Of a stretch of DNA of 64,000 bases, positions 1-12,027 are shown in pieces. The DNA comes from Capitella teleta. Its lineage: Eukaryota > Annelida > Polychaeta > Capitellidae. The stretch lies in NCBI GenBank assembly GCA_000328365.1, contig KB309282.1, positions 52,655-116,654 of the forward strand. Reading direction: 5' to 3'. Under the pieces are notes generated by a model. It searched no databases, was not told the origin of the DNA, and saw only the letters and a list, made by a program, of their open reading frames with translations. The translations under genes and the position numbers were made by a program. Numbering within the stretch: position 1 is the stretch's first letter; the number at the start of each line of letters is the position of its first letter.

Positions 1-141
1 TTTTTTTTTTTTTTTTTTTNTCAGTGTTGACATTTTATGTGTATAAACTGTATGATAAACTGTATAATAATATAGCCTTACGCTTGCCCGACATTGCTCT
101 TCGAACGGTGTGGATGAGATAACATTCGATCGTTGTAGCCT

Positions 142-388
142 TCAGCTTTTTTTTTGTGAAGATGGCCACTCCTTGCTTAGAATTGGAGAGGTTGGTATGC
201 AGGTCGTATCCTGGTAGTTGGATTTCTCCTGAGGTGAGTAGAATTGATGCAGATCACATCTGGCTTGTGAGCAGTACTGCAGTAGTAAGTGTTTGTAGTT
301 CGTTTCGCATGTTGATGAGGTTATTGACATTGAAGTAGACATACCTGATCCTTTTTTCATTGTTGTGTACCCTGTTTTCGTCGCTCAT
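142..388 (-). pseudogene. LINE ORF2, N-terminal endonuclease fragment
   Basis: A frame opening at ATG 388-386 reads MSDENRVHNNEKRIRYVYFN, then NVNNLINMRNELQTL. That is the typical start of an apurinic-type LINE endonuclease, a YFN-x-NNL-x-N strand followed by a helix. After a stop, the conserved KPDVICI stretch and then a GYDLHTN...GVAIF stretch are found in shifted frames, so the copy is interrupted at least twice. ORF1 stop and ORF2 start overlap as ATGA at 388-385. Downstream catalytic and reverse transcriptase domains are outside the window. Confidence 0.6.
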
Positions 389-542
389 TCTGGGACTAAT
401 TCTTTCCGGTCTTCCATCATTTCCTTCGTCATTTCAATCAGTATTCCTTGTAGTGTTGCGATCATCCTGGCCATCCCTTGGACCTGAACTGATACCTTCG
501 ACACTTCCATCAGGTAAATGTGCAGTTAAAACCGTAACTGTG

Positions 543-1103
543 CTACATATTTACAAACAATCTCTGTTGGTGCTGTGCTTGGGGTGCATATAGGGTTGGG
601 TCGTTTTCCGTGCCTTGACTCTCAGGATTGATTTCCCTCTCACAATGTGGACGTAAACAGCAAACAGTACATACCCATAAGGCATCATCCCGTGTCATGT
701 ACTCATACACCTGGTCATGCATGCTGAAGCACTTGCAACAGAAATACAGTGAGCACAATTCACATTCCATCATTTTAGCATCATCTTCTGCTTTATAGTC
801 ATAAAGTGCACATACCCAGGTGGTGTCAGCCTCCCCTCCAGACGCCTCCTCAGACAGGTCACTCTCTTGCTGGTCTTGTTTCTTGGAAGAGCGGGATCTG
901 AGGTCTCCTTCAGCCTTCTTGCCTCTTGTTTTAAGCAAGGCTGACCTCCTTGCACTCGGCTGGCTTGCGTATGGGTCCTTTCTGGCCAGGTTGGTTTCGC
1001 CTTTCTCTTTTTTTTTCTTTTTCTTTTTTTTTTTCTTATCCGGGAGTTTGGTCTTACCACTTTTTAGTCGGAGTTTATCCGAAATTTCATTTAAAAGGTT
1101 CAT
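543..1103 (-). pseudogene. LINE ORF1 with PHD-like zinc finger
   Basis: The 186-residue reading frame starts at an ATG at 1103. Residues about 24-34 form a lysine run coded by a T-rich tract, followed by a basic low-complexity segment. From about residue 95 there is a Cys-rich module with ECELC, FCCKC and WVCTVC, the spacing of a PHD-type finger found in ORF1 proteins of CR1-like LINEs, which bind RNA or chromatin. An in-frame TAG ends this frame at 545-543. Downstream, in another frame, a short helical segment (MARMIATLQGILIEM) ends just before ORF2, so the original ORF1 was probably longer. I read it as a transposon protein rather than a host PHD gene because an endonuclease start follows directly. 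Confidence 0.6.
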
Positions 1104-2225
<1,122 letters not shown>

Positions 2226-2863
2226 ATTGCAAGTAAATACTCCTGGGTGACGAAAAAACCACGATTATTCGAAGCAGAAATTTGTTGATTATAACGGTTT
2301 TAATATCTTTAAGTGATTTATATAGATTAATAATAACATACTTCTCATTGGACTTCGAGTACGTTTGATGGCAAATGGTTTCTTCAGAATTGGCTGTTTG
2401 CCATCGCTGATGCCTCAGCATCCGAACGCGAGAGACGCTGTGTATTTTAGACTTGTAATCATGCATTTGGATTCATTTTTTTTTTTTTTTTAAACGATCC
2501 ACGCAACTTAGCAGTTATATCTGTCGATATCAATGATATATTCTGCAATGAACCACCAATACCCAGGTAATAATAGCCTGAAATTTATTATTCTCTGGTT
2601 AAAAGTGATTAAACATGTGTTTTGATTAAAATGTTGGCAGTTTTGCATGTTATTGTCGCTGAATGCATTATGCTTGTGGCATCTACTGTCGATTTTCTTG
2701 TTTTGTGCTTGTTTTGCAGTACCCACACGAGTGTATCGCGCATCTGCAGAATGCACCGTGCCTGCGAACAATCTAGGATATTTATGGAAATCATTGTAAG
2801 CCAATCATCACCGGTGGATAATCATAACGTACTCGACTTATTCAGTCTGAATGTACATTACAT

Positions 2864-2899
<36 letters not shown>

Positions 2900-2919
2900 A
2901 GAGAGAGAGGGAAAAAAAA
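2226..2919. other. Intergenic with A-rich and GA simple repeats
   Basis: A T run near 2479-2492 and a long A run followed by (GA)n at about 2865-2910 are visible. Nothing coding is supported. The A/GA tract directly precedes a right-end fragment of the DNA transposon family described at 3721. Confidence 0.5.
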
Positions 2920-3136
2920 TTCGGCATGAATTTTTATGTAATTGGAATAGAAATGATAAGAAAAGCAGCATGGCATGTTAGATTAACCGTACCAAGTATT
3001 TATTTCTCTTATCTTTGTGTGGTTATCACACTGCGATCTGTTTTGTAACACTTTCTCAGAAATGCGTAGCACCATTGGAAATAAAGCATTGAAATCGTTA
3101 ACATTGAATAGATAGACTATACTTTTGGCCCACTCT
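2920..3136. mobile_element. Right-end fragment of mariner-type non-autonomous element
   Basis: This stretch matches the right part of the element at 3721-4579: the same run of sequence from GGAATAGAAATGATA through TTTGTAACACTTTCTCAG, ending in the terminal repeat CTTTTGGCCCACTCTG followed by TA. No left terminal repeat is visible. The left side is replaced by the A/GA simple repeat. Confidence 0.65.
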
Positions 3137-3718
3137 GTATTGGAGATAAAGCGTTAAGCCTTTTGATGTCGGGTTCAATTCTCCAGTAAAAGTAACAAAA
3201 CTCTGCAACACAATGCATGTCGACCTTGCAATGCGTACGCAGGTGAATAATAATCAAATCTGTGGCGGGTGTTTCATCACAACACAAAGAACACAGACAG
3301 CAGCAGCACTTCCCTCTGAAGACGCAAGTAATGTCATGTTTGAGGGCTGATTGAGTCCCTACATAATTGAATAATGCATTGCAGACGACACAGCAGACAT
3401 ACGGCACCACTTCACTCGCACTACATCAACCAAAGTGAAGAGGTCGACGAGGAAGATGCTGTCAGCCCACAGACAAGCAGCAAGAAGTCCAAAACCAGGG
3501 TGGGGGAGGGGGTGTCCGAAAATTGGCATATTTCAGGAACTTCAAAGTTGAGAATCGAGGCAACAATTATAGTCAATATTCAGTAATAAACAAAGTACCA
3601 GCACATAATTCGGATGATGTAGGCTTGCAGATTTATACTGAATTCAAATTACGATTTAAATTGCATATAAATGCAATGTTCTCAAAAACATAATTTAATT
3701 GTACATGAAATGTACACA
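3137..3718. other. Intergenic, nothing firmly recognised
   Basis: Contains an open minus-strand frame rich in Cys (3117-3410) that overlaps the transposon end. I could not support it as a gene. The rest is AT-rich without features. Confidence 0.4.
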
Positions 3719-3893
3719 TACAGAGTGGACCAAAAGTAGTCTATCTACTCCATGTTAAAAACAAAACTCTACGAACGAGCATTATGGAATGTCATTTATT
3801 GTATGACGCTTCAATGCATGCTCTCTGATTTTTTATTTTAGGAGATTAACATTGGTGCCACTCTCATAACAATAGCATTCTCAAACAAAACAA

Positions 3894-3906
3894 TAGTACG
3901 AGAGTG
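3894..3906. repeat. Left target-site duplication of SINE copy 1
   Basis: TAGTACGAGAGTG here is repeated exactly at 4233-4245 and brackets the SINE. Confidence 0.9.
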
Positions 3907-4232
3907 AGTGAGTGAGTGGGGTTTTACGGCTCCACCCAAACCGTTCGGGTGATACGGGCGCCAGAACAGAAGGCCCGGGACCGGGGTTTCCCCCTACTCT
4001 TATCGATAAATCCCAAGGGTTCTTTATCCTGCATACCACCATAGACAGTAGTACACAGCGCCCGGCCTTGTTACGCAGTTGGGCAGCACTGCAGAGTCAC
4101 CGAAGAATTACAATTGTAATTCACAATCATAACGCCCGTGGCCTGATCGGGTCTCGAACCCGGGACCTCGACCCCCACGGTCGGCATAGGATTGTAGTCA
4201 GCGGTTTAACCCACTGCGCTATCCGGTGCCCC
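3907..4232 (-). mobile_element. tRNA-derived SINE, copy 1, near full length
   Basis: On the minus strand the element begins at about 4232 with a tRNA-like head: GGCACCGGATAGCGCAGTGG (A box TAGCGCAGTGG) and, some 45 bp on, GGTTCGAGACC (B box) inside CCCGGGTTCGAGACCCG. A unique body follows, and the 3' end is a short (CACT)n tail. A perfect 13-bp target duplication flanks it, so it was copied by LINE-type retrotransposition. A second, 5'-shortened copy lies at 39234-39541. The body contains open frames, but these are incidental. Confidence 0.9.
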
Positions 4233-4245
4233 TAGTACGAGAGTG
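4233..4245. repeat. Right target-site duplication of SINE copy 1
   Basis: Exact copy of 3894-3906. Confidence 0.9.
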
Positions 4246-4967
4246 TTGCCTTAATTATGCGCTCAATAAAGCTTATCCATGGTCCGGGGCCCTGTTTGCC
4301 GCCAGAAGTAGAAATATTGCGGAATGATGAGTGCATTCTATTATTTGAGACAAGTCGGCATAAATGCATGTTGGTAAAATTGGAATAGGAGTGATAGGAA
4401 TACCAGCATGACATGTTAGACTAACCATACCAAGTACATGTATTTATTTCTCTTATATTTGTGTGGTTTTCACACTGCAATCTGTTTTGTAACACTTCCT
4501 CAGGAATGCGTAGCGCCATTTGAAAGCATTGAAATGATTAATATGCATTATATAGCTAGACTACTTTTGGCCCACTCTGTATATTATATGATATATACAT
4601 GTACTCCCTAACAGCTAGGTGACCCTATGGAATGGCAAAGACGAATGCAAGATTCCAAGAAAAGAATGATTTCAATGTGGAAAGCATGAGTTTTTATATC
4701 AACGAAATCGAAACATACAAAGACAAATTTAGATACAAGCAGTTCGTGATTAATCTTCCAGCAGATGAGCTAATGAGTTGTCGCCACAACCCTTATACTC
4801 TCTTTGGATTATTCACCAAATGTATACACTGGCTTTTTGGAAAACGATTATTTATCTCTTCTTTTTTTTTTACCAGGACATCACTACGGGCTACGCGGCT
4901 ACGCCCCTGGAACCAGGGATCAACATATAAAGGAGAGAGTTACACCGTTCATTTGCTAGTCGCCAGC

Positions 4968-6016
4968 ATGGAGCTTTATCGCATGCTGTGGTTGTTTGTC
5001 TTCTTGACTAACTTTGAAGAGAAGCTTTGCGAGTTAGTGAATCGCCAGTACAATGGACTGACATTTGTTCCAGGAGACATCTCACCGAATGTTACTGAGC
5101 TTTGGCTGCAAGGAAATGCATTTACGACCATCCGGCAAAGTGACTTCAACGATAAGTTCACGCAACTTGCTCAGCTTAAAATTCGCCTGAACAATATTTC
5201 ATCTATTGAGAGCGGTTGCTTCAAAGGAACAGTGCTACAAGAACTTTACATTGACACAAATAAACTAACTTCCATTCCTGATCTACACGAGGTAAGCACC
5301 ACTATGGAAAAACTCGGCCTGCAATTTAACCAAATAACCAAGATTTCAATGGAAGACCTAAGTTATCTGACCAAACTAAAGTGGTTAAGTTTGTTGAATA
5401 ACTTGATCTCGACATTGCCGGACTTCACCCAGTTCATGCCAGCACTGACTGAGCTAAACTTAGAAGAGAATCCGCTGGACTGTTGTCAAAGCACAGCTTG
5501 GTTGAAGCAAGTACCCAGCAGTGTTCTTAATATAAGCCAATTTCCCTGCAAATATCCATCAAAATGGAATTCAACTGACTGGAATGCGACCACAAGCGAC
5601 ATGATCTGGGGTCAACCATGTCATGGCTGGGGTGAGCTATACATATTATTATTAGCAATATTTCAATCTTCTTTGATTTATGTCATTATTTCGTTTTAAA
5701 TGCCGTTAAAACAAGAGCAATTGTTTATTAACGCCGCCCATTTAGCACCTACTTGATTGGCAATGCATAGCATATTATGGGGTTAGAGGTTTCACTTTGG
5801 TCATGCATTAATCGCATGAGATATGAAGCAAGGGCCCAGTGTGAAGTTTTGGCTGCTCTGTGCATGTAATTCGCCGGTTGAATCCACCAGTGAAAGGTTG
5901 ATAATCTGTGAAAGCGGCAAGCGGTGTAGACCCACACTCGTATTCCACTAAAGCTCTTTGTTCGGTTTTCAGCACCAGAAGACAGGCTGAATGAGTGGAT
6001 CTCCCTCGACGGCTAA
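4968..6016 (+). CDS. Small secreted leucine-rich-repeat protein
   Basis: Proposed coding exons are 4968-5631 and 5973-6016, joined in phase 1 (donor GTGAGC, acceptor TTTTCAG), giving about 235 residues. The chosen Met gives a signal-peptide-like start (MELYRMLWLFVFLTNF). An open frame runs upstream to 4632, but it contains a TTTTTTTTTACCAG acceptor-like site and no family match. Residues about 30-190 hold some five to six leucine-rich repeats with LxxLxLxxNxI/L patterns (VTELWLQGNAF, LTKLKWLSLLNNLISTLP, LTELNLEENPLDCC). They are followed by a Cys-rich C-terminal cap (NPLDCC...CKYP...PCHGW), as in extracellular LRR proteins. The LRR horseshoe normally binds proteins; the partner is unknown. 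If the intron is retained, the frame continues into a hydrophobic tail ending at 5699. No close named homologue is recognised. Confidence 0.7.
5632..5972 (+). other. Intron of the LRR gene with readable hydrophobic tail
   Basis: Between the GTGAGC donor and the TTTTCAG acceptor, the first 68 bases stay open in the LRR frame and add GELYILLLAIFQSSLIYVII, a membrane-like segment, before a stop at 5697-5699. The remaining intron holds nothing I recognise. Confidence 0.5.
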
Positions 6017-6300
6017 GGAACGTTAGCTTCTTTTAAATTAAATATCCTCTCGAATTTAATCAATTTTAACGTATTCATCTGCTCCTGTAATCTCAGAATT
6101 CAAAAGTAACTTAGCACGATGTCAAAGCAGCGCAAAATCTTGAATCACATACATACATAACATGTATGCACACACCTCAATTACACATTGAATCATAAGT
6201 TATGTGAACAACACTTTAGACGATTAAAAATTCAGTGTACCAAGCAAAAATTGCGGAGCCAACAATTGTAATTAAATTACACAATTTTATTACAATAAAG

Positions 6301-7375
6301 TTACAATTCCATTATGAATTTGCTGATTTTCCGCCGATATTTGTCTTCAACATAAGGTTTGAATTCATCCTTGGTTAACCACATGAAGTCTTTAATGGTC
6401 TCCTGGTCTGCCGGCTCAACTTGACCCTCTTGCAACTGAGCCTTGTAAAAGAACACCTGGAGCAAAAGTTAACAAATTCGCTGTAATTAGCACTATTCTC
6501 CCATTTCCTATTCTCACCTTCAGACCAATGCAGCCGTCACTGCTGGGTTTGGCGAACGGCGTCTCCTGATAACCAACAGGAGCGTTCCCCATGAAGGACG
6601 CCACCAACGCACTGCCACAGAGAGATGAGAGGGTTCGTTCCGCTCCCTGATAAGCACTCGTTGAGAATAATATCCCTCACATACAATGAGAATTAACAAA
6701 CCTGTCGGAGCGTTTCTCCTTCCAGGAGTTGACTTTTTGGAAGCACCCAATGCTGATGACCGGGGGCTACCTGCTGCTTGACCACAAGAACCAGCTTGCG
6801 ATCCAAACATCGATCTGTCGTTTTTAAATCTCCACTCTTATCAGCAGCTGTATGAAATGAATAAAAATAACTCCTCAATTCACTCAAACAGTCTTGCATT
6901 CAAATTATGTTAGTACTATAGACAGTAGCGTACCTTCATATTACGATAATAGATGACACTCACCAGTGATTCTGGACGCAAAACTTGACTCTGCCAGTTC
7001 TTTCTCCCACAGGTCTTCCATGTCCATAGCTGTCTGCCTCTGTGCTTCAGCTTCCGTCTCTTCATAATCCTCGGCTTTTTTCCGCTCTGCTAGCGTTCTA
7101 TGAAAACCAAAAGTTAGCCTCTGACAAACAAATTAACATATGAAACAGATGATTTAAAATGAATTTAGCAAGAGCTAAAATAAACTTGTTTGAACTCACA
7201 AATCCTCCTTGTGTCTGATTTCATGGTCGCTTAGCAAACTGTTCTCAAATTCAACTTTATTCAAGTATTCGGTGAACTCTTTCTCGATGGAGGTCTTCTC
7301 AGCAGTGACGACTGGAGTTCTCTCCAGACAAACAGCCGTGTAGATCTTCCATTTATTGTGAACAACTGAGCTCAT
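6301..7375 (-). CDS. MRPL46: Mitochondrial ribosomal protein L46
   Basis: Five minus-strand exons fit in phase: 7375-7200, 7097-6964, 6847-6702, 6646-6518 and 6456-6301, giving 246 residues (the human protein has about 280). Introns are 102, 116, 55 and 61 bp with GT-AG ends. The translation follows the known mL46 layout: an N-terminal LERTPVV segment, the helix SLLSDHEIRHKED, then a Nudix-like fold including DRKLVLVVKQQVAPG, HWVLPKSQLLEGETLRQ, AERTL, FMGNAPVGY and VFFYKAQL, ending WLTKDEFKPYVEDKYRRKIS. The protein is a non-catalytic Nudix-fold component of the mitochondrial large ribosomal subunit. The first Met chosen leaves little transit peptide. A TTTTCTCCCCAG acceptor lies just upstream (about 7392), so a further 5' exon is possible. 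Confidence 0.9.
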
Positions 7376-8383
7376 GCAACGACACACAGCAGCTGGGGAG
7401 AAAAGAAAACAAGAAATCAGTCGAAGCCAGAAATACGGAATTATTTCAGAGAGAATTCCAAGGAGGAAAGCAAATTCTACAACAACAAAAATAGGAGGAA
7501 TCCCAAGAGAAACAATGAAAAGTGGAGAAATGGTGCCGAAGTATCGGCTTAAATGGCTTTTGACTAAACAGACAAATGTATTGAAATATGTCATTTTCTT
7601 TGACAACTCGACAAGGCACAATTTTCTCAATTAAGAACAGGGGTAGCCACACTTCTCAAGGAGACGGCCAAATAGTAAACCCCAGAGTAGCCCACAGGCC
7701 AAGGATAATGCTGAACAGATAGAAATACATTTAATTCAAGATTTGCCCCATTCTTGAGCATGCACAGGGTCCTCACAAGGCCAAAGTTGCTTATTGGTAC
7801 CAAACCATTATAATTTGGCTAAAACATGCAAATTTGACACTCTCGGAATGATTTGAAGTTCTCCATTTTCTTGTAATTGACTTTGAGTAATAGGCAGCAT
7901 GAGTCATCTCCAGGTGGGGCGTCCAATGTTGTGCTCTTCCTTTGCAGCAATCCGGGTGTCGCAAATCAAACAAACTGGGGTGCAATTTCGCTCTCTGAAG
8001 AAGTACTTTATCATTTGGATTCCAATGCCTCTGAATGTGGCAATGTGCGCGCTATCAGTCTGCAGTGAATGCCTGAACAGCAAACCAATCGGCGTCATTC
8101 AACGGGATCCCCATCAAATAAATATAAAATTGTACATGTACATGACTACATGCATTTAGTAAATCACTCGCTAAAAGGTTGTCGTTTCAATTCACAAAAT
8201 AATCATCAATTTATGTACATAGCCACCATGACCTTGAACCTCAAGTAAATTAATTGAAATTCCGAATTTAGACCTAAAAATTTCAATGGGAGATGTAAAC
8301 ATAATTGGCCATCCACGGTCGGGAAGAAAACCACACAGAAAGACAGACAAAGTGATAATTTTTATATAGGATTTATTTCAAGT

Positions 8384-8425
<42 letters not shown>

Positions 8426-9059
8426 CAACGACGCAGAAGAAGAGAACTCCCGAGGACTGCTAAGGAATTTGGGTTGTGCAGCAAGCACAACAAACACCAA
8501 AGGAAGATGTAAGTTAAAGTTAAGATGTTGAATGACTCTCATCAGATATGTTTTAGATGAGATCGTGTCAAATGAGAATGTGTTGCAGCTGGCAAGAGAT
8601 GATGTCAGAAGAAATGTTACTATGTACAAAGTTCGGGGGTAAACCAGCAGCATTCTCCCAAGAACTGCGCGGCGTAGAATTGAGAAAAAAGTACCGCTGC
8701 TGACCCGAGAAAGGCTCCTGGTCAACACCGAGGATTACCTCTCGGGCTGAGAAAGCAGCGGTACTGTGTCCGGCGGGCTGAAGAATAGCCACGCACACTC
8801 GGAGGCGCTGAGGATCGCCGACTTGAGAGATACGCCGAACTGGACCCTGGAGAGGACCCTCCGCTCGGCCGACTTGGACCCCAACAGGCTCCGGGGAAAG
8901 GCCATGACTCACCTCATGACCCCTCTGGACCTGCTGGTCTTCCTCCTGCATACGAACAAGTCTTTGGGTGGGGACCATTTTTAATTAGAACATATTTTGA
9001 AATCCGGAAACTTGAATATTTTGCTTTGTTGGAAGTACCAGCCTAAGTGTTTAAAGATG
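7376..9059. other. Intergenic, one T homopolymer, no supported gene
   Basis: A T run of about 40 bases sits at 8384-8423. At 7637 the sequence CAGGGGTAGCCACAC resembles a hAT end. Around 8760-8980 there is a GC-rich, codon-like stretch, open on both strands, that I cannot assign. It is unlike its AT-rich surroundings and may be a transposon or exon relic. Confidence 0.4.
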
Positions 9060-9539
9060 TTCAGTGACCTATTTAATGGATGAAACTTGTTTTTATTGTG
9101 ATTTACCGTGTAACCCCCTCACCCCCACGCCTCAATGCTCAATATATCGTCGTCACTGCCACACCTTTTGTTATCTTCGCTTGACTATGCGTGCGGAATG
9201 CGATCAATGTTCATTTCACTTGCTCTTCTTGTGCGCTGATTTTTCCTTTTAACCAGATTGAAAATGAAATTGAATTTCTTCGCGTGCTGAATGTGTTTAA
9301 CAGCTGTTTATACAGTCGTCGGAGATCACTTCTTAATAATCAGGAATTATATTCTGGGGATATGGTTTTCTATCCTTTTGAATTTGATGAGAGAATTGAG
9401 CGTTATATAACGGACTTTGATGCGGATGATCAATACTGAACAGTGATTTTTTAAAAGGCTATGGTAATCCATACTATGATGAATCTACTTTTTATGATAA
9501 ATTCAGTTCTTTTTCGAGCTCTGATAATTTTTTTGTACT

Positions 9540-10311
9540 TCACCACAACATTCGTAGTGCCCCGAGAAACCTTACTTCACTTATGTCATACTTGAAGTAT
9601 TTATCAACGATTTTTCATTAATTGGTCTGAGTGAGACTTGGTTTTCCGAGGGAACTATTGATGCCGTGAGGCTTCCTGGTTATAAACATGTTTATAATCT
9701 CAGGAAAACACGTGGTGGTGTCGTCTCGATCTTTATCTGGGACAATTTAAGAATTCTAGAACACCCTGAGCACTCAGTGAGTCTGTCATGATTCTTTTGA
9801 GAGTATATTTATTGAGCTTCCTAAGGGTAGCTTACTAAATTATAAGAAAGCTTTGTTCATTGGAGTTGTATATCGACCACCTCGATATAACCATGATGCT
9901 TTTAACAACCACTTGGTTAATATTTTGCAAACAATTCGGTCTGCTGGAGCTAATTGCATGCTCATGGGCGATTTTAACTATGACCTACTCTCTACTGATT
10001 CACATGCACCCACCCACGACTTCCTTGAATCACTGTATTGTCAGTCTTTTCTTCCGCTTATTAATCGCACAACGAGAATATGTGGGGACTCAGTCACATT
10101 ACTGGACAACATATTCTTTAATGATTTCACTTGCACAAATACTGTACAGGGTATTTTAGTCACTGACATAAGTGATCATTATCCAGTGTTTTGTAATTTG
10201 GGGTCTGTGGTTCCTACCGACTCGTCAAAGGTGGTATTGAAACGAAATTACAGTCTTCATAATATTTCTTCATTTAAGAACGTTTGTCAAATGTCGACTG
10301 GAGTGATGTGA
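9540..10311 (+). pseudogene. LINE ORF2 endonuclease domain, broken
   Basis: Conserved endonuclease strands appear in order: LHHNIRSAPRNLTSL, then IGLSETWFSEGTI, GYKHVYN with RGGVVSIF, GVVYRPP, MLMGDFNYDLL, and ISDHYPVF. These are the catalytic signatures of AP-type LINE endonucleases (SETW, GDFN, SDH), which nick target DNA to prime reverse transcription. The first part is spread over more than one frame. The part from 9853 to 10311 is continuous. Confidence 0.75.
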
Positions 10312-10803
10312 TACAGGCAGACGACTGTCAGGCATCGTACACTTTTTTTCAATAAGAAATTCAGCGACATTTACTCACACTCATTTCCTTTGACAACAAG
10401 TAGAAGTAAATACAAAGATACAAAGAGAGGTTGCCATGGTTGACTCGAGATTTGCGAGAAATGATAAAACAAAAGAACAAATGGTTTAAGAAATGTAAAC
10501 GTAATCCAACGGTTTTTAACAAAGAGACGTATCGTACCATGAAGAATGATGTAATGTGTTTAATGAGAAGCAAAGAGAAGGAATACTACCACGAGTTGTT
10601 TGAGCGATTCAAAAAAAGATTCAAAAAGGTCGTGGAGTATTATCAGAGAATTAGTGAGAAGTAAATCAACCAGCTCTGCGTCTGATAAATTCAACATCAA
10701 CGGTACTTCTACTTCTGATGAAAATGTTATTTGCAATGCCTTAAATGACTTTTTTTGTTAATGCCTTAACATTTCTTCTCAAATCCCACCTGATGATACT
10801 GAC

Positions 10804-11676
10804 ATGTGCACATTTATTCAGGGGGCAGTTCGGAACAGTATGTTTCTTCAACCCAATGATGCTGTTCAGTTAGGTAATACTATTCTTCAATTGAAGAATA
10901 AAAGTCCTGGCTGGGATGGCATATGTGCAGATCCTGTTAAGGCGGCTTGTGATTGTCTTGTTGAACCCCTTCTCCACATAGTTAACTTATCATTTATTCA
11001 TGGAACTTTTCCTGATGATCTTAAAGTTGCCCAAGTTGTTCCGTTGTACAAGAAAGGTTCCCCAATGGAGTTGGGAAACTATAGACCAATTTCACTACAC
11101 CTTTTTTCAAAAGTGTTTGAAAAATTGATTCACAAACGTATTATGAAATTTGTTGAGGATAACAGCATTCTTTCTCCACATCAATTTGGATTCCAATCGG
11201 GAAAAAACACTTCCATGGCATTGATCTCTGCTGTTCACAAGATAGTTGAAGTGTTAGAGGAAGGACATGTCGCTCTGGGTGTGTTGCTGGATTTCCAGAA
11301 GGCATTTGATACTGTACAACATAACATTTTACTCCTTAAATTGAACAAATATGGAATACGTGGTGCTCCACTTGATTTAATTACAAGCTACCTGAGTGGA
11401 AGGCATCAAAGGGTTTTGTACAATGGTACATTGTCGGAATATAAATTAGTCACGTGTGAAGTTCCTCAGGGATCTGTTTTGGGTCCTCTACTATTTTTAT
11501 TATATATTAATGACATCACTAATGTGTCACCTATTTTAAACTTTGTGCTTTTTGCTGACGACACAAACTTGTTCATTTCTAATTCAGATGAACATGTTGC
11601 AGCCAGTAATATGAATCATGAACTCAAGAAACTAAGTGTGGTTCAGAGCCAACAGACTGATGTTGAATACTTCTAA
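10804..11676 (+). pseudogene. LINE ORF2 reverse transcriptase domain
   Basis: A continuous 290-residue stretch carries the non-LTR reverse transcriptase blocks: SPGWDGI, VVPLYKKGSP with NYRPISL, FGFQSGKNTSMAL, LDFQKAFDTVQHNILLLKL, VPQGSVLGPLLFLLYINDI and FADDTNLF, the last being the catalytic FADD box. This block order and the QGSVLGP motif fit Jockey/CR1/L2-type elements. The frame ends early relative to a complete ORF2, and the downstream region continues in another frame. Confidence 0.85.
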
Positions 11677-12019
11677 AACTAATTTCATTGCACTCAGTAC
11701 GCGAAGAAAAGTGAGCAGTGATATCGCGCTTTTAATTGACGATGTCCCGATCAAGAGAATGGAGTCTGCGGTCTTCCTGGGTGTGGTTTTGGATGAGAAA
11801 CTCAGATGAAATTTTCATATTCAACGCGTGAGAAACAAAATTTCTCGCTCGATTGCAATATTTTCAAAACTCAACCAAATTTTTCCCAGGAGGGTCCTTA
11901 TTACTCTCTATTACTCGCTCGTGTTCCCAAACCTGACTTATGGCATTGAGGTATGGGGAGCAGCTGCGGATGTATACATTAAACCTTTGTTTTTATTACA
12001 AAAGAAAATTGTAAGAATA

Positions 12020-12027
12020 ATTACGTT
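12020..12027. repeat. Left 8-bp target duplication of hAT-type element
   Basis: ATTACGTT, repeated at 13074-13081. Confidence 0.9.

Larger units (their letters stand above)
1..1103 (-). mobile_element. 5' portion of a decayed two-ORF LINE (CR1/L2-like)
   Basis: Read on the minus strand, this stretch holds a PHD-finger ORF1 followed by the start of an endonuclease ORF2, the order seen in CR1/L2-type non-LTR retrotransposons. The rest of the element would lie beyond the left edge, where the sequence begins in a T homopolymer and an N. The copy is damaged by several frame changes and stops, so it is a dead insertion. Clade assignment is by ORF1 type and endonuclease motifs only, because no reverse transcriptase is visible. 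Confidence 0.7.
3721..4579. mobile_element. Non-autonomous DNA transposon, mariner-type ends, with SINE insert
   Basis: The ends form terminal inverted repeats of at least 22 bp: CAGAGTGGACCAAAAGTAG on the left and its complement CTACTTTTGGCCCACTCTG on the right, with one mismatch in the first 22 positions. Both sides are flanked by TA (3719-3720 and 4580-4581), the target duplication of Tc1/mariner elements. No transposase is coded inside. A SINE sits inside it (3907-4232), so without the SINE and its target copy the element is about 520 bp. Related right ends lie at 2920-3136 and about 57500-57852. Confidence 0.8.

Noticed and set aside
3117-3410. Cys/His-rich minus-strand frame that looks zinc-finger-like
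   Set aside because: Spacing fits no finger family, its end overlaps a transposon terminal repeat, and no homologous pattern is recognised.
4632-4967. Upstream extension of the LRR frame
   Set aside because: It has no conserved features, contains an acceptor-like T run plus CAG, and the downstream Met at 4968 gives a signal peptide directly before the LRR domain.
7374-7634. Plus-strand 86-codon frame
   Set aside because: It is antisense to the first exon and upstream region of MRPL46, whose exons are supported by family motifs.
8568-8984. GC-rich overlapping frames on both strands
   Set aside because: Neither frame matches a family I know; noted as unassigned rather than called a gene.
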